Positions 26,651-36,150 of a DNA stretch of 64,000 nt are shown piece after piece. The notes beneath the pieces were generated by a model, which did not search any database, was not told the DNA's origin, and worked only from the letters and a program-made list of their open reading frames with translations. Made by a program: the position numbers and the translations under genes. Each line of letters starts with the position of its first letter. Within the stretch, counting starts at the first letter, position 1. Origin of the DNA: Alphaproteobacteria bacterium (GTDB taxonomy: Bacteria; Pseudomonadota; Alphaproteobacteria; RF32; CAG-239); the NCBI GenBank assembly GCA_015062305.1, contig SUUX01000004.1:62001-126000 (forward strand), written 5' to 3'.

Positions 26651-27310
26651 ATGTTTCATATAACCTTATCCATATTTTCTCAAACCAAAGCTCTAGAAAA
26701 CAAAATAGACTTGTTTCATGATAAATTATTAGATGCCGCAATGACATTCAAAAAAGCCATCAGAATTTATCTGGATGAGCAAAGAAGCGATGCTTTTCGA
26801 AAATTATCCAAGCAAATCAAACAGATAGAACACGATGCCGATAATCTACGTAGAGATATTGAAAACAATCTATACACACAAAACCTCATTCCCGATTTAA
26901 GAGCAGACGTTTTGCATTTAGTAGAAAACCTAGACCGTGTTATCAATAAATTTGATGAAGTAATATACAAATTCTATGCCGAACAACCGGCTGTCCCTTC
27001 CGAATATAATTCCCGTATTAATGAACTTTGTGACCTAACTGCCGAATGCGCAGAAAACATGGCCAAAGCCAGTCGTGCCTTCTTCAGAGATCGTAGTTCC
27101 GTGAGAGACTACTCCCAAAAAGTATACTTTATTGAACATGAATCAGATCTTAGCACTCGCAAACTCAGCGAAGCCATTTTCGATTCGGATCTCCCATTGG
27201 CCAACAAACTCCAACTTAGCGGTTTTATCAATGATATCGCAGACATCGCAGATACTGCAGAAGACTTTATAGATGAGTTGCTTATATTTACAATCAAAAG
27301 AGATGTATAA
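26651..27310 (+). CDS. DUF47 (PhoU-like) accessory protein of the Pit transporter
   Basis: A 219-aa all-helical PhoU-related protein. Heptad-like helices (AFRKLSKQIKQIEHDADNLRRDIE; VLHLVENLDRVINKFDEV) carry the acidic E..D...R pattern thought to bind metal in PhoU-like folds. Its stop overlaps the ATG of pit (TAATGG), the usual arrangement for DUF47-Pit pairs in which the small protein modulates low-affinity phosphate uptake. CAGAGG precedes the start. Confidence 0.88.
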   Translation: MFHITLSIFSQTKALENKIDLFHDKLLDAAMTFKKAIRIYLDEQRSDAFRKLSKQIKQIEHDADNLRRDIENNLYTQNLIPDLRADVLHLVENLDRVINKFDEVIYKFYAEQPAVPSEYNSRINELCDLTAECAENMAKASRAFFRDRSSVRDYSQKVYFIEHESDLSTRKLSEAIFDSDLPLANKLQLSGFINDIADIADTAEDFIDELLIFTIKRDV

Positions 27311-28362
27311 TGGATATCAGTTTTTTCATATTTCTAAGCTCCGGATTGTTTTTGGGTTGGTCTCTTGGTGCCAGTGATGCCTCCAACATTTTTGGCACTG
27401 CCGTTGGCACAAAAATGGTCAAATTTCGCACAGCTGCAATTATATCATCAATTTTCATTATTCTTGGTGCAGTATACGCCGGAGCCGGAACCAGCCAAAC
27501 TCTAGGACAACTTGGTAGCATAAACACTCTACCTGGAGCATTCATGTCTGCCCTAGCCGCAGCACTTACCATATATTGGATGGTTGAACTTTCCATGCCT
27601 ATCTCAACCTCTCAAGCCATCGTAGGGGCCATCATCGGATGGAACTTTTTTGCGGCCAAACCTACAGACATAACCATCTTATCAAAGATTGTTAGCACCT
27701 GGGTATTCTGCCCAATATTGTCGGGCATCATAGCGGTTATACTATACAAAGGCATAAACCTATATCTCCACAAAACACAGCTACACATATTAAGACAAGA
27801 TTGCTACACCAGAATTGGACTAATCCTTGCCGGAGCCTTTGGAGCCTACGCCCTTGGCGCCAACAACATTGCAAATGTTATGGGAGTTTTTGTCACATCA
27901 AGCCCCCTCAAATCTCTTGATTTACCTTTGGGCATATCTCTCAATGCAACCCAAGTCCTTTTCTTCATCGGGGGAATTGCAATCAGCACAGGCGTTGCAA
28001 CATATTCCCAAAAAGTAATAAACACCGTTGGGAATGGTGTAATGAAAATGTCTCCGCTTATGGCATGGGTTGTGGTTGTATCCCAAGCTCTGGTGCTTTT
28101 CTTATTTTCATCTCAAAATTTGCAACACTTTTTATTATCACACCATCTTCCGACAATTCCTCTAGTTCCTGTTTCCAGCTCACAAGCTGTTATTGGTGCA
28201 GTAATGGGAATAGGCCTGGCCAAAGGAGGAAGAGACCTCAATTGGTGTCTAATAGGAAAAATAACCATCAGTTGGGTCGCCACACCTGTCATCGCAGCAA
28301 TAGTGTGCTATATCTCTCTGTTCTTCATTCAAAATGTCTTCGCTTTAGAGGTATTCAAATAA
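27310..28362 (+). CDS. pit: PiT-family inorganic phosphate transporter
   Basis: Low-affinity phosphate/cation symporter of the inner membrane. The 350-aa product has around ten hydrophobic segments and the two PiT signature repeats, GASDASNIFGTAVGT (about 21-35) and GALGANNIANVMGVF-like sequence near 180-192, in an inverted duplication. Forms an operon with the DUF47 gene before it and rlmH immediately after it. Confidence 0.92.
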   Translation: MDISFFIFLSSGLFLGWSLGASDASNIFGTAVGTKMVKFRTAAIISSIFIILGAVYAGAGTSQTLGQLGSINTLPGAFMSALAAALTIYWMVELSMPISTSQAIVGAIIGWNFFAAKPTDITILSKIVSTWVFCPILSGIIAVILYKGINLYLHKTQLHILRQDCYTRIGLILAGAFGAYALGANNIANVMGVFVTSSPLKSLDLPLGISLNATQVLFFIGGIAISTGVATYSQKVINTVGNGVMKMSPLMAWVVVVSQALVLFLFSSQNLQHFLLSHHLPTIPLVPVSSSQAVIGAVMGIGLAKGGRDLNWCLIGKITISWVATPVIAAIVCYISLFFIQNVFALEVFK

Positions 28363-28803
28363 ATGAAAGTTACAATCATTGCTATCGGTAAATGCAAAAA
28401 AACATCACCCGAAGCCAGTATCATAGCAGAATATATAAAACGCTCAAACTGGGATATCACCATAAAAGAAAAAGACAATTCCACCCAAGAAGATGAGGCA
28501 AAATTCCTACAATCATCGATTCCTCTTGGTGCAAAAGTAATAGTCCTTGATGAGCGAGGAGAAAATCTCAAATCTACAGAACTATCCAACAAAATAAACA
28601 ATTGGCTAATCAACGGATGCTCCGAAATATGTTTTCTAATCGGAGGAGCAGATGGGCATCTCCCTCAAACCAGAACCAAAGCAGATTTACTTCTATCTTT
28701 TGGCAAACTAACATTGCCACATATGCTCATGAGAGCTGTCTTGTGCGAACAAATATACCGTATTCAAACCATTATCGCAGGACACCCATATCACCGGGAA
28801 TAA
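28363..28803 (+). CDS. rlmH: 23S rRNA pseudouridine(1915)-N3 methyltransferase RlmH
   Basis: SPOUT methyltransferase acting on helix 69 of the assembled 70S ribosome. The 146-aa product has the SAM-binding trefoil knot sequence FLIGGADGHLP (about 92-102), LTLPHMLMRAVLCEQIYR, and the C-terminal HPYHRE, all diagnostic. It starts directly after the pit stop. It is convergent with rsfS, whereas in many alphaproteobacteria rsfS and rlmH are consecutive on one strand. Confidence 0.96.
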   Translation: MKVTIIAIGKCKKTSPEASIIAEYIKRSNWDITIKEKDNSTQEDEAKFLQSSIPLGAKVIVLDERGENLKSTELSNKINNWLINGCSEICFLIGGADGHLPQTRTKADLLLSFGKLTLPHMLMRAVLCEQIYRIQTIIAGHPYHRE

Positions 28804-28812
28804 CAGAAAAAA

Positions 28813-29178
28813 CTACCCCTCTATGGATCTAACTTTAGAAACTGAAGACCACATCTTTTCAATGCTATAAAATTCTCTAACTTCCGGCTTAAAAATATGA
28901 ACAATTACATCAAAAGCATCTATTAAAACCCAATCTGCCTTTTCTTCTCCTTCAGCAATAGACTTATATCCTGCATTTTTCAATTTAGCTTGCAACTGTT
29001 CCGCCAATGCTGCCACATGACGCTGAGACGTACCACTGGCAATCACCATATAATTAGCAATAGATGTTTTTCCTTGCAAATCCATCACCACCACATCGTT
29101 GGCTTTTCCATCATCTAAAGCCTTCGTTACAATTTCCAGTATTTCCTCTGAAATTTCTTTTTCACTTTTCTTTACCAT
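28813..29178 (-). CDS. rsfS: Ribosome silencing factor RsfS
   Basis: Binds uL14 of the large subunit and blocks subunit joining when nutrients fail. The 121-aa product has DVVVMDLQGKTSIANYMVIASGTS near 27-48 and ADWVLIDAFDVIVHIF near 80-95. ATG 29178 with GGAGAT upstream is preferred over the longer frame that enters obgE. It follows obgE by 11 bp on the same strand, the common obgE-rsfS linkage. Confidence 0.94.
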   Translation of the reverse strand: MVKKSEKEISEEILEIVTKALDDGKANDVVVMDLQGKTSIANYMVIASGTSQRHVAALAEQLQAKLKNAGYKSIAEGEEKADWVLIDAFDVIVHIFKPEVREFYSIEKMWSSVSKVRSIEG

Positions 29179-29189
29179 TTCATATCTCC

Positions 29190-30275
<1,086 letters not shown>

Positions 30276-30316
30276 TCATATACAATCAAAATACTTCATT
30301 TTCCTAGAAAAGTAAA

Positions 30317-30338
30317 GGGGTGCTAAAAACACACCCCT
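30317..30338 (-). terminator. Terminator or attenuator between rpmA and obgE
   Basis: On the minus strand GGGGTG and CACCCC pair around a T-rich loop and are followed by a T-rich tail. It may let rplU-rpmA be expressed at a higher level than obgE. Confidence 0.65.
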
Positions 30339-30365
30339 AACTTACAACAAATCTCAAAAATCGAA

Positions 30366-30620
30366 TTATTCGCAAACAACAGAAACAACTGTTTTGTTGC
30401 CGGCTTTCTTAGAGAACACAACCTTACCTTCTGCCACAGCAAAAATAGTATGATCTCTACCCATCCCAACATTTGCACCCGGATGATATTGAGTGCCACG
30501 CTGACGAACGATGATATTGCCGGGAATAACGCTCTGACCGCCAGATTTTTTCAAACCCAAACGGCGTCCGATAGAGTCGCGTCCGTTATTGGAGCTACCA
30601 CCTGATTTCTTATGAGCCAT
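30366..30620 (-). CDS. rpmA: 50S ribosomal protein bL27
   Basis: The 84-aa product starts [16 protein letters not shown] and has LGLKKSGGQ and [11 protein letters not shown], the L27 signature. Its flexible N-terminus reaches the peptidyl-transferase centre; there is no N-terminal extension of the Firmicutes kind. GGAG precedes ATG. It follows rplU by 18 bp. Confidence 0.98.
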   Translation of the reverse strand: MAHKKSGGSSNNGRDSIGRRLGLKKSGGQSVIPGNIIVRQRGTQYHPGANVGMGRDHTIFAVAEGKVVFSKKAGNKTVVSVVCE

Positions 30621-30638
30621 TTCTAAATCTCCTTATCC

Positions 30639-30941
30639 TTACTTTCCGCAAACATCAGTAATTTTTACTAATGTAATAGACTGTCTATGACCGTTTTTGC
30701 GGCGATAATTTTGTCTACGTTTCTTTTTGAAAACAATAACTTTAGCATCACGAGTCTGTTTCAAAACAGTAGCTTTAACACTTGCACCGGCAACCAATGG
30801 AGTACCAATAGTGTCACCCAAAGCCAAAACCTCGTTAAACACAACTTCTTTACCTTCTTCGCCGGCAAGCTTCTCTACTTTTACAACATCGCCTGTTGTA
30901 ACACGATATTGCTTTCCGCCGGTCTTAATTACTGCGTACAT
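30639..30941 (-). CDS. rplU: 50S ribosomal protein bL21
   Basis: The 100-aa product [20 protein letters not shown] ... with [15 protein letters not shown] is typical bL21, which binds 23S rRNA beside bL20. First gene of rplU-rpmA, with a strong promoter immediately upstream and an AAAGGTG site before ATG. Confidence 0.98.
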   Translation of the reverse strand: MYAVIKTGGKQYRVTTGDVVKVEKLAGEEGKEVVFNEVLALGDTIGTPLVAGASVKATVLKQTRDAKVIVFKKKRRQNYRRKNGHRQSITLVKITDVCGK

Positions 30942-30983
30942 TTTTTCACCTTTATATTATTTAAACATAAAACGTTGCCTTGC

Positions 30984-31011
30984 AATATACATAAGTTTTT
31001 GCCGCTGTCAA
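30984..31011 (-). promoter_or_regulatory. rplU-rpmA promoter
   Basis: Consensus -35 TTGACA and -10 TATATT with a 16-nt spacer on the minus strand, about 42 bp before the rplU start. Confidence 0.7.
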
Positions 31012-31097
31012 TAGGAATCTCTGCAAAAAAGTTGAAAAATTAGCTCCTTTTATATTTTTTCATTACTGCTGCAACTTTTTGCAAAATATTTATTTCC

Positions 31098-31556
31098 CTA
31101 CTTTCTCTTTAATGCCCTATATAATTCTGGCTTCATAAACTTCCCTTGCCATATTCCTAATTTATTTACTTTCGCCTCTTTCTCGGCCTCAACATATATA
31201 TCACTATATTTGGTATAAGCAACAGCCCATCCGTGTTTCACCATTTGCAGTCCCAAATCTTTATCCCCAGAAGAACAAAATGCCACCACTCTGCCATATC
31301 TATCTTTTGTTATTTCTGCACATTTTATATCCTCAGCCACTAGCTTCTGCAAAAATTCAAAAGCTTTTCTGCCACAATGGTATTTTTTTCCCTGGCTATC
31401 ATAGCAATATTGATGATATTCGGGAGCGTCCATCCCTTCCAATCGTACCTCTTTTTTACCAATCTTCAAACTATCGCCATCAATAACACTCACTTTTGCT
31501 CTCGCATCAAACACAACCATCAACAATATGGGCAAAAATAACAACCAACTTCTCAT
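31098..31556 (-). CDS. Secreted thermonuclease-like (SNase) protein
   Basis: A 152-aa protein with a signal peptide (MRSWLLFLPILLMVVFDARA) and the staphylococcal-nuclease fold: VIDGDSLKIGKKEVRLEGMDAPE, KDRYGRVVAFC, and the C-terminal GIWQGKF. Such proteins are exported Ca2+-dependent nucleases or binding proteins. The key Arg (RLEGMD), Asp and RYGR are kept. ATG 31556 has GGAG six bases upstream and is favoured over two ATGs five codons earlier. The four Cys in the mature part suggest disulphides. Confidence 0.88.
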   Translation of the reverse strand: MRSWLLFLPILLMVVFDARAKVSVIDGDSLKIGKKEVRLEGMDAPEYHQYCYDSQGKKYHCGRKAFEFLQKLVAEDIKCAEITKDRYGRVVAFCSSGDKDLGLQMVKHGWAVAYTKYSDIYVEAEKEAKVNKLGIWQGKFMKPELYRALKRK

Positions 31557-31662
31557 TTTATACTCCATCATGTAAAATACATTGAATAAGTATCAAAAAA
31601 CTTTTTCTTTTTCTTTTTCTTTGTCTTAATATAAATCATAATTTTTTGCAAAAGGTTAAATT

Positions 31663-32538
31663 ATGTCGACTAAATTATCTTCTGGAATTTTATTGATTGG
31701 AACAGCAATCATACTCAGTGGTTGCTCTTATTTTCGTAATCGCTCAGTAAAAGATATCGTAACGGATCCTTTTTCTCCGACCGAAGCTGAATACATTCAA
31801 GCCGCCAAAGAAATGGGGACATCCCCTGCTCGTCAATCAAGCTCTGTTGTTGTATGTCGCTCACATCAATGTGCTCCAGCAAAACTTTCCATGTCAAAAG
31901 AATATATATACAACAGTTTACTGCACCTTTTTGACAACAACAACTACCAAAAAGTCCTTATTTGCCAAGCAGACGCCGCCTCACATACTTGTCTGGAAAA
32001 CTACATTACACTTCCCATCACAGTCGGCATCACACCAACAAACGTCTATATCGACAGCGTAAAAATTTCAGATATAATCATTGGCAAAAAAGCAAGCAGT
32101 CTCAATTTAGTCCTAAATTACAATTTGACATACGGAGGTCAAACCCCTGAATGCTCTCCTGCTCAATCGATTCTTTTTGCTAAAAGCATTAATCATGTAT
32201 TGATGGAAGACAGCGGTTATCAATGCAAAATGACATCTGTTGGTCAATCAACCATCAAAACTGTATTTTCAATTGACTATGTAGACTTAGATTATGGCTA
32301 TATTGGCGGATATTATTCAATAGGATTATCCGGACCTGCTTTTGGTGGTGGCAATGGATATATGATGCTACGTCTCCCTAAAAATGCCTACCCTTTATCT
32401 CCACAACTTAAGAGTCCCAAACCAAAAAAACAAAAACAATCTATCGGAGGCTTGCCTTCAAAAACAACAGAAGAAACAGATGGTGACTCCTCATACAATG
32501 TAGATAATGTAGAAATTTTTCCTATAAATAAAAAATAA
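31663..32538 (+). CDS. Orphan lipoprotein with glycine-rich segment
   Basis: A 291-aa protein with a lipoprotein signal ending LSGC (Cys21), a Cys-containing N-terminal part (CRSHQC), a beta-rich middle and GYIGGYYSIGLSGPAFGGG near 218-236, followed by a Lys/Pro linker and a Ser/Asp-rich tail. I do not recognise the family. AAAGG lies seven bases before ATG. It stands alone and is convergent with the 242-aa acidic-protein gene. Confidence 0.65.
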   Translation: MSTKLSSGILLIGTAIILSGCSYFRNRSVKDIVTDPFSPTEAEYIQAAKEMGTSPARQSSSVVVCRSHQCAPAKLSMSKEYIYNSLLHLFDNNNYQKVLICQADAASHTCLENYITLPITVGITPTNVYIDSVKISDIIIGKKASSLNLVLNYNLTYGGQTPECSPAQSILFAKSINHVLMEDSGYQCKMTSVGQSTIKTVFSIDYVDLDYGYIGGYYSIGLSGPAFGGGNGYMMLRLPKNAYPLSPQLKSPKPKKQKQSIGGLPSKTTEETDGDSSYNVDNVEIFPINKK

Positions 32539-32554
32539 ATAAAAAATAAATAAA

Positions 32555-32580
32555 AAAAACTCGCGTTTGCGAGTTTTTTT
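32555..32580. terminator. Terminator shared by convergent genes
   Basis: AAAAACTCGC / GCGAGTTTTT stem with a GTTT-type loop and T runs either way. It directly follows three AAATAAATAA-type units at 32527-32555. Confidence 0.85.
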
Positions 32581-32591
32581 ATTACCAAATG

Positions 32592-33320
32592 TTAACCATA
32601 TGTAAAATAACGAATATTCTCATAAATTGTTATTTTCTCTATACCTTCAAAACTAGTTACTCTTTCTCCATACAAAATATCACCGGATTCATCTGGCAAT
32701 TTGCCGTTTCTAAGTTGATATTCTCTCAAATCATATAGGCTCATCACCAAACCATTTGCAAATTTAACAATCCATCCATAAGTATCATAACCTACATTTA
32801 TATGGATTATTCTTTTATCAACCTCTCCAACAATCTTATCTTCAGAACTTTCTCGAGAAATTTCAAACCGTTTATCTGTAGACTTCCCACTAAACCAGTT
32901 TATAAAACCGGCTGAAGAAATTATATCATAACCACCGGTATTAAATTTATCTTCAATATCCAACTTTTTTTCTTCAGCCTTATCGACAACAATATGTTCT
33001 TCCTCAGAAACATCTTCCACAATATTGTTCTCTTTTGCTTCTATTTGTTCTGACGTTTCAATTTCTTTCACTTCTGTGTCACCAACAGATACGGCCTTTT
33101 GCTCCTCTTCTGCAAGTATTTCTTCTTCTGTTTTTTCTGGAGCATCACTTGTTTCTTCTACAACACTTGCCTCAAATTTCACATCTTGCACTTCTTCAAT
33201 TTTTTCCGGCGCATCCAAAAAATCATCCAAGCTAAAATTATCACCCAAATCTGGCAATAAACTCTGCTCATCAATATCTATGTCTTTTTCAAACGATAAG
33301 CTCAAAGATTTATCCTCCAT
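32592..33320 (-). CDS. Acidic protein downstream of the sensor kinase, function unknown
   Basis: The 242-aa product has a very acidic, Glu/Asp/Val-rich, probably disordered first half (about 1-125) and a compact C-terminal domain (about 128-242) with FINWFSGKSTDKRFEI and YDTYGWIVKFANGLVMSLYDLREY. No signal peptide or membrane segment. It begins 6 bp after the sensor-kinase stop, so it may be a third component of that signalling operon. No Shine-Dalgarno is visible, which fits translational coupling. Unrecognised. Confidence 0.6.
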   Translation of the reverse strand: MEDKSLSLSFEKDIDIDEQSLLPDLGDNFSLDDFLDAPEKIEEVQDVKFEASVVEETSDAPEKTEEEILAEEEQKAVSVGDTEVKEIETSEQIEAKENNIVEDVSEEEHIVVDKAEEKKLDIEDKFNTGGYDIISSAGFINWFSGKSTDKRFEISRESSEDKIVGEVDKRIIHINVGYDTYGWIVKFANGLVMSLYDLREYQLRNGKLPDESGDILYGERVTSFEGIEKITIYENIRYFTYG

Positions 33321-33326
33321 ATTTAA

Positions 33327-34685
33327 TTATAAAGGTATACTAATCAAAACTTTTAAACCACCCATTTCGCTATCATCTAATTCAATAGTTCCGCCATGAG
33401 AGGTAACAACGTCTTTCGCAATAGATAACCCCAATCCAACTCCTCCGGTTTCTTTATTTCTTGATTTTTCTATTCTATAAAAGGCCTTAAACACATCTTC
33501 TCTTTTTTCCTTAGGAATACCTGGCCCATCATCTTCAATAGCCACCCACAATTTCTTATCATTGCTTTCCAGCTTAACTGCTATTGTATTGCCATACCTA
33601 AACGCATTAGAAATTATATTTGTCAACGCTCTTTTCAAAGCCTGTTCTCGACCTTGGATGGCACTAACCTCATCATTTGTTGCATAACGAATTAATGCTT
33701 TTTTATTTCTAAACTTATTAAGAATACTCAAAATCATCTCATTCATGTCAACAAAAGAAGACTTTTCACCGGCTTCACCGCTAACAAAAGCAAGATACCC
33801 ATCAAGCATCTTTTCCATTTCATCAACATCTGATAAAAAGTCTTTTTTATCTTCTCCATCAGGCAACATCGAAGCTTGCAACTTCATTCTGGTAAGAGGG
33901 GTTCTCAAATCATGAGAAACACCAGCCAGCATTTGTGTTCTTTCACTAATTTGTCGCTGAATTCTTTCTTTCATTTTTATAAAAGCAATTGCTGCTTTTC
34001 TAACTTCTGAAGATCCCGAAGGTTTAAAGTCATTATTATCAATTCCTTTTCCAAAATCTTCAGCTACCTCTGCCAAACGAGCAATAGAACGTACCTGAAT
34101 TCGCAAGAACAGTACCGCTACCAAAAACAACAAAATAGAAGTTCCCACCATCCATACAACAAACATAAATATAGAAGAACTAAAAATTTTTTTCTTTGGT
34201 GTTTCAAACTTGTACAGCCCGTTATCTGTATTCACCAAAACAATAAGCAGACTTTCATCTTTATTTAACCACACCTCTTTTTCTGCCGTTGGAAACTTCT
34301 CTGCCAGCGCACTCTCCAAATATCCAACCACCAGTTTACTTCCTTTATGAGCTTTGTTTATTTCTTGATATTTATGCTCATTATCATAATATTCTGTTTT
34401 AATTCCCAAAATTTTTTCTGCCTTTTGTTGTATCTCAGGCATTTTTTTTATATTTTGCTGAGAAGCATCAACAATAAAACTCATATCAGCAGCCAAATTC
34501 TCTGACAAACGTCTTCCCATTCTGCTCCAGCTTCCATCAAAAAACACCACAACAGAAACTATTTGCACCACTATCAACGGCACAAAAATAAGCAACATTG
34601 TCCTAAAGAACAAAGTTCTTGGTAAAAACTTCAAACGTAAATAGCGTAACTTTTCTTCTGCTTTCGGAGATAATCTAATATGCAT
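33327..34685 (-). CDS. EnvZ-type sensor histidine kinase
   Basis: The 452-aa product has two membrane segments (about 27-49 and 168-194) around a periplasmic sensor loop of about 120 residues and a HAMP linker (about 192-245). The HisKA box MLAGVSHDLRTPLTR has phospho-acceptor His258, and the ATPase N, G1 and G2 boxes are present (NIISNAFRYG, DDGPGIP, GGVGLGLSI). The HDLRTPLTR sequence is of the EnvZ/RstB type. Cognate regulator gene lies 38 bp upstream in the same transcript. The signal is unknown. Confidence 0.92.
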   Translation of the reverse strand: MHIRLSPKAEEKLRYLRLKFLPRTLFFRTMLLIFVPLIVVQIVSVVVFFDGSWSRMGRRLSENLAADMSFIVDASQQNIKKMPEIQQKAEKILGIKTEYYDNEHKYQEINKAHKGSKLVVGYLESALAEKFPTAEKEVWLNKDESLLIVLVNTDNGLYKFETPKKKIFSSSIFMFVVWMVGTSILLFLVAVLFLRIQVRSIARLAEVAEDFGKGIDNNDFKPSGSSEVRKAAIAFIKMKERIQRQISERTQMLAGVSHDLRTPLTRMKLQASMLPDGEDKKDFLSDVDEMEKMLDGYLAFVSGEAGEKSSFVDMNEMILSILNKFRNKKALIRYATNDEVSAIQGREQALKRALTNIISNAFRYGNTIAVKLESNDKKLWVAIEDDGPGIPKEKREDVFKAFYRIEKSRNKETGGVGLGLSIAKDVVTSHGGTIELDDSEMGGLKVLISIPL

Positions 34686-34723
34686 ATTATTGTTCCTCTA
34701 TCAAATTTATAAAAAACCAAAAC

Positions 34724-35416
34724 TTAATTATCCGGCAATAACATATATCCTTTGCCCCTAACCGTCTGCAAATAACGAGGATTCTTTGAATCTGTTTCTA
34801 TTTTTTTTCGCAACCTAGTTATCTGCACGTCAATAGATCTTGGGCTCTGACCTGCACCCAGCATATCTGCTAACTTCTCTCTGGCAAACACTTGCCCTGG
34901 CTTTGCGCCTAACACATTCAACAGAGCTTGCTCCACTGGGGTTATATGAATAATCTGCCCTGTTTTATTCAATAATTCTTTTTTTTGCACATTATAAATA
35001 CACAGCCCTAAATCCAGATTTTCATCAGCCGTTAGCTTCGCCATTGGTGACCTTTTCAAAATGTTTTTTATTCTCAGCACCAATTCTTTTGGTTCAAAAG
35101 GCTTAGGCAAATAATCATCTGCCCCATACTCAAGCCCCAAAATCCTATCAGACGTTTCTCCCATTGCAGTCAACAGAATCACCGGCACGGCGCTTTCTTG
35201 GCGCAATCTTTCCAAAAACTCCAGTCCGCTTTCTTCTGGCATCATAATATCAACAATTAGCAAATCAAATTTATATTGTTCCATCAAATGCCTAGCTTCC
35301 GCTGCTCCATTTGCAACAGAAACAAAAAAGCCGTTCTCCCGCAAAAATCTTTGCAAAAGAGAACGAAGCCTTTTATCGTCATCCACAACTAAAATATGCT
35401 TAGCATCTGCAATCAT
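34724..35416 (-). CDS. OmpR-family response regulator
   Basis: The 230-aa product has a receiver domain with acidic pocket VDDD (11-14), phosphorylation site Asp56 (LLIVDIMMPEE), Thr (LLTAMGE) and Lys (YLPKPF). A winged-helix DNA-binding domain follows, with AREKLADMLGAGQSPRSIDVQITRLRKKIE. Very like alphaproteobacterial OmpR proteins. AAGGA precedes ATG. Gene order pgsA - regulator - kinase - acidic protein, with 8 bp after pgsA. Confidence 0.93.
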   Translation of the reverse strand: MIADAKHILVVDDDKRLRSLLQRFLRENGFFVSVANGAAEARHLMEQYKFDLLIVDIMMPEESGLEFLERLRQESAVPVILLTAMGETSDRILGLEYGADDYLPKPFEPKELVLRIKNILKRSPMAKLTADENLDLGLCIYNVQKKELLNKTGQIIHITPVEQALLNVLGAKPGQVFAREKLADMLGAGQSPRSIDVQITRLRKKIETDSKNPRYLQTVRGKGYMLLPDN

Positions 35417-35424
35417 GCCATTCC

Positions 35425-36096
35425 TTAAGCCTTTTTAGTTTTAGATGCTACTTTCTTAACAGGTTTTGCTGGTTTCCGCTTCAAAGCCTTTCCTGTTTGT
35501 TTCACCACAGCTTTTACTTCTTTTTTTGCTGCAAGTTTTTTAGCTTTATCCTCTTTTCGAATATAGTCCAAGCTTTTCTGAAAATATTGATACCCGGTAA
35601 TAAAAGTTAGCACTCCTGCCACCCAAAGCAAAAGCTCGCCTATTCCACCCCAATACCAAAAACCTTTCAGCAACATCATGGACAAAGCTGTCATCTGAAA
35701 ACCTGTCTTCCATTTAGCCAAACGTGTAACCGGCATTCCAACGTGCACTTCCATCAAAAACTCACGCAAACCAGATACCAATATTTCTCTACACAAAATA
35801 ACAATTATCGGAACCAAGCTCAAACGAGTAACCAACATATCTGGCTTTGCTAACAAAACAACCAAAGCTGATGTTACCAATAACTTATCGGCAATTGGAT
35901 CCAACAAGCGTCCAAAAGCAGAAACCTCTCCTCTAGCTCTGGCTAAATAACCATCAAAATAATCTGTTATTGATGCAATAATAAACAAAACGGCTGCCAA
36001 CAAAGCCCACCATTTTGCGACAATATACACAGACAAGAAAATAACCGGAATAACCACAATTCTGGATATTGTCAAAAGATTAGGCAAACTATACAC
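35425..36096 (-). CDS. pgsA: CDP-diacylglycerol--glycerol-3-phosphate 3-phosphatidyltransferase
   Basis: Makes phosphatidylglycerol phosphate in the inner membrane. The 223-aa product has the CDP-alcohol phosphotransferase motif DYFDGYLARARGEVSAFGRL followed by LDPIADK, and four to five membrane segments. I choose the GTG at 36096 (AGAGG six bases upstream), which gives the typical start MYSLPNLLTISRI; the longest frame adds 11 residues with no binding site. The last 40 residues are Lys/Ala/Val-rich (KKLAAKKEVKAVVK...), like a histone H1 tail, and not part of the enzyme family. Confidence 0.92.
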   Translation of the reverse strand: MYSLPNLLTISRIVVIPVIFLSVYIVAKWWALLAAVLFIIASITDYFDGYLARARGEVSAFGRLLDPIADKLLVTSALVVLLAKPDMLVTRLSLVPIIVILCREILVSGLREFLMEVHVGMPVTRLAKWKTGFQMTALSMMLLKGFWYWGGIGELLLWVAGVLTFITGYQYFQKSLDYIRKEDKAKKLAAKKEVKAVVKQTGKALKRKPAKPVKKVASKTKKA

Positions 36097-36150
36097 GCTA
36101 AACCTCTTTTCAAAAAAAATTAAACTCACAACTATAGTAGGTTAGTTTTT

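Noticed and set aside
32527-32560. Short A/T-rich tandem units (AAATAAATAA) as a possible repeat element or CRISPR-like array
   Set aside because: Only three imperfect copies, no spacers; more likely simple sequence before a terminator.
33025-33399. Ser-rich plus-strand frame opposite the acidic-protein gene
   Set aside because: It is the complement of Glu/Asp codons; the minus-strand frame has operon context.
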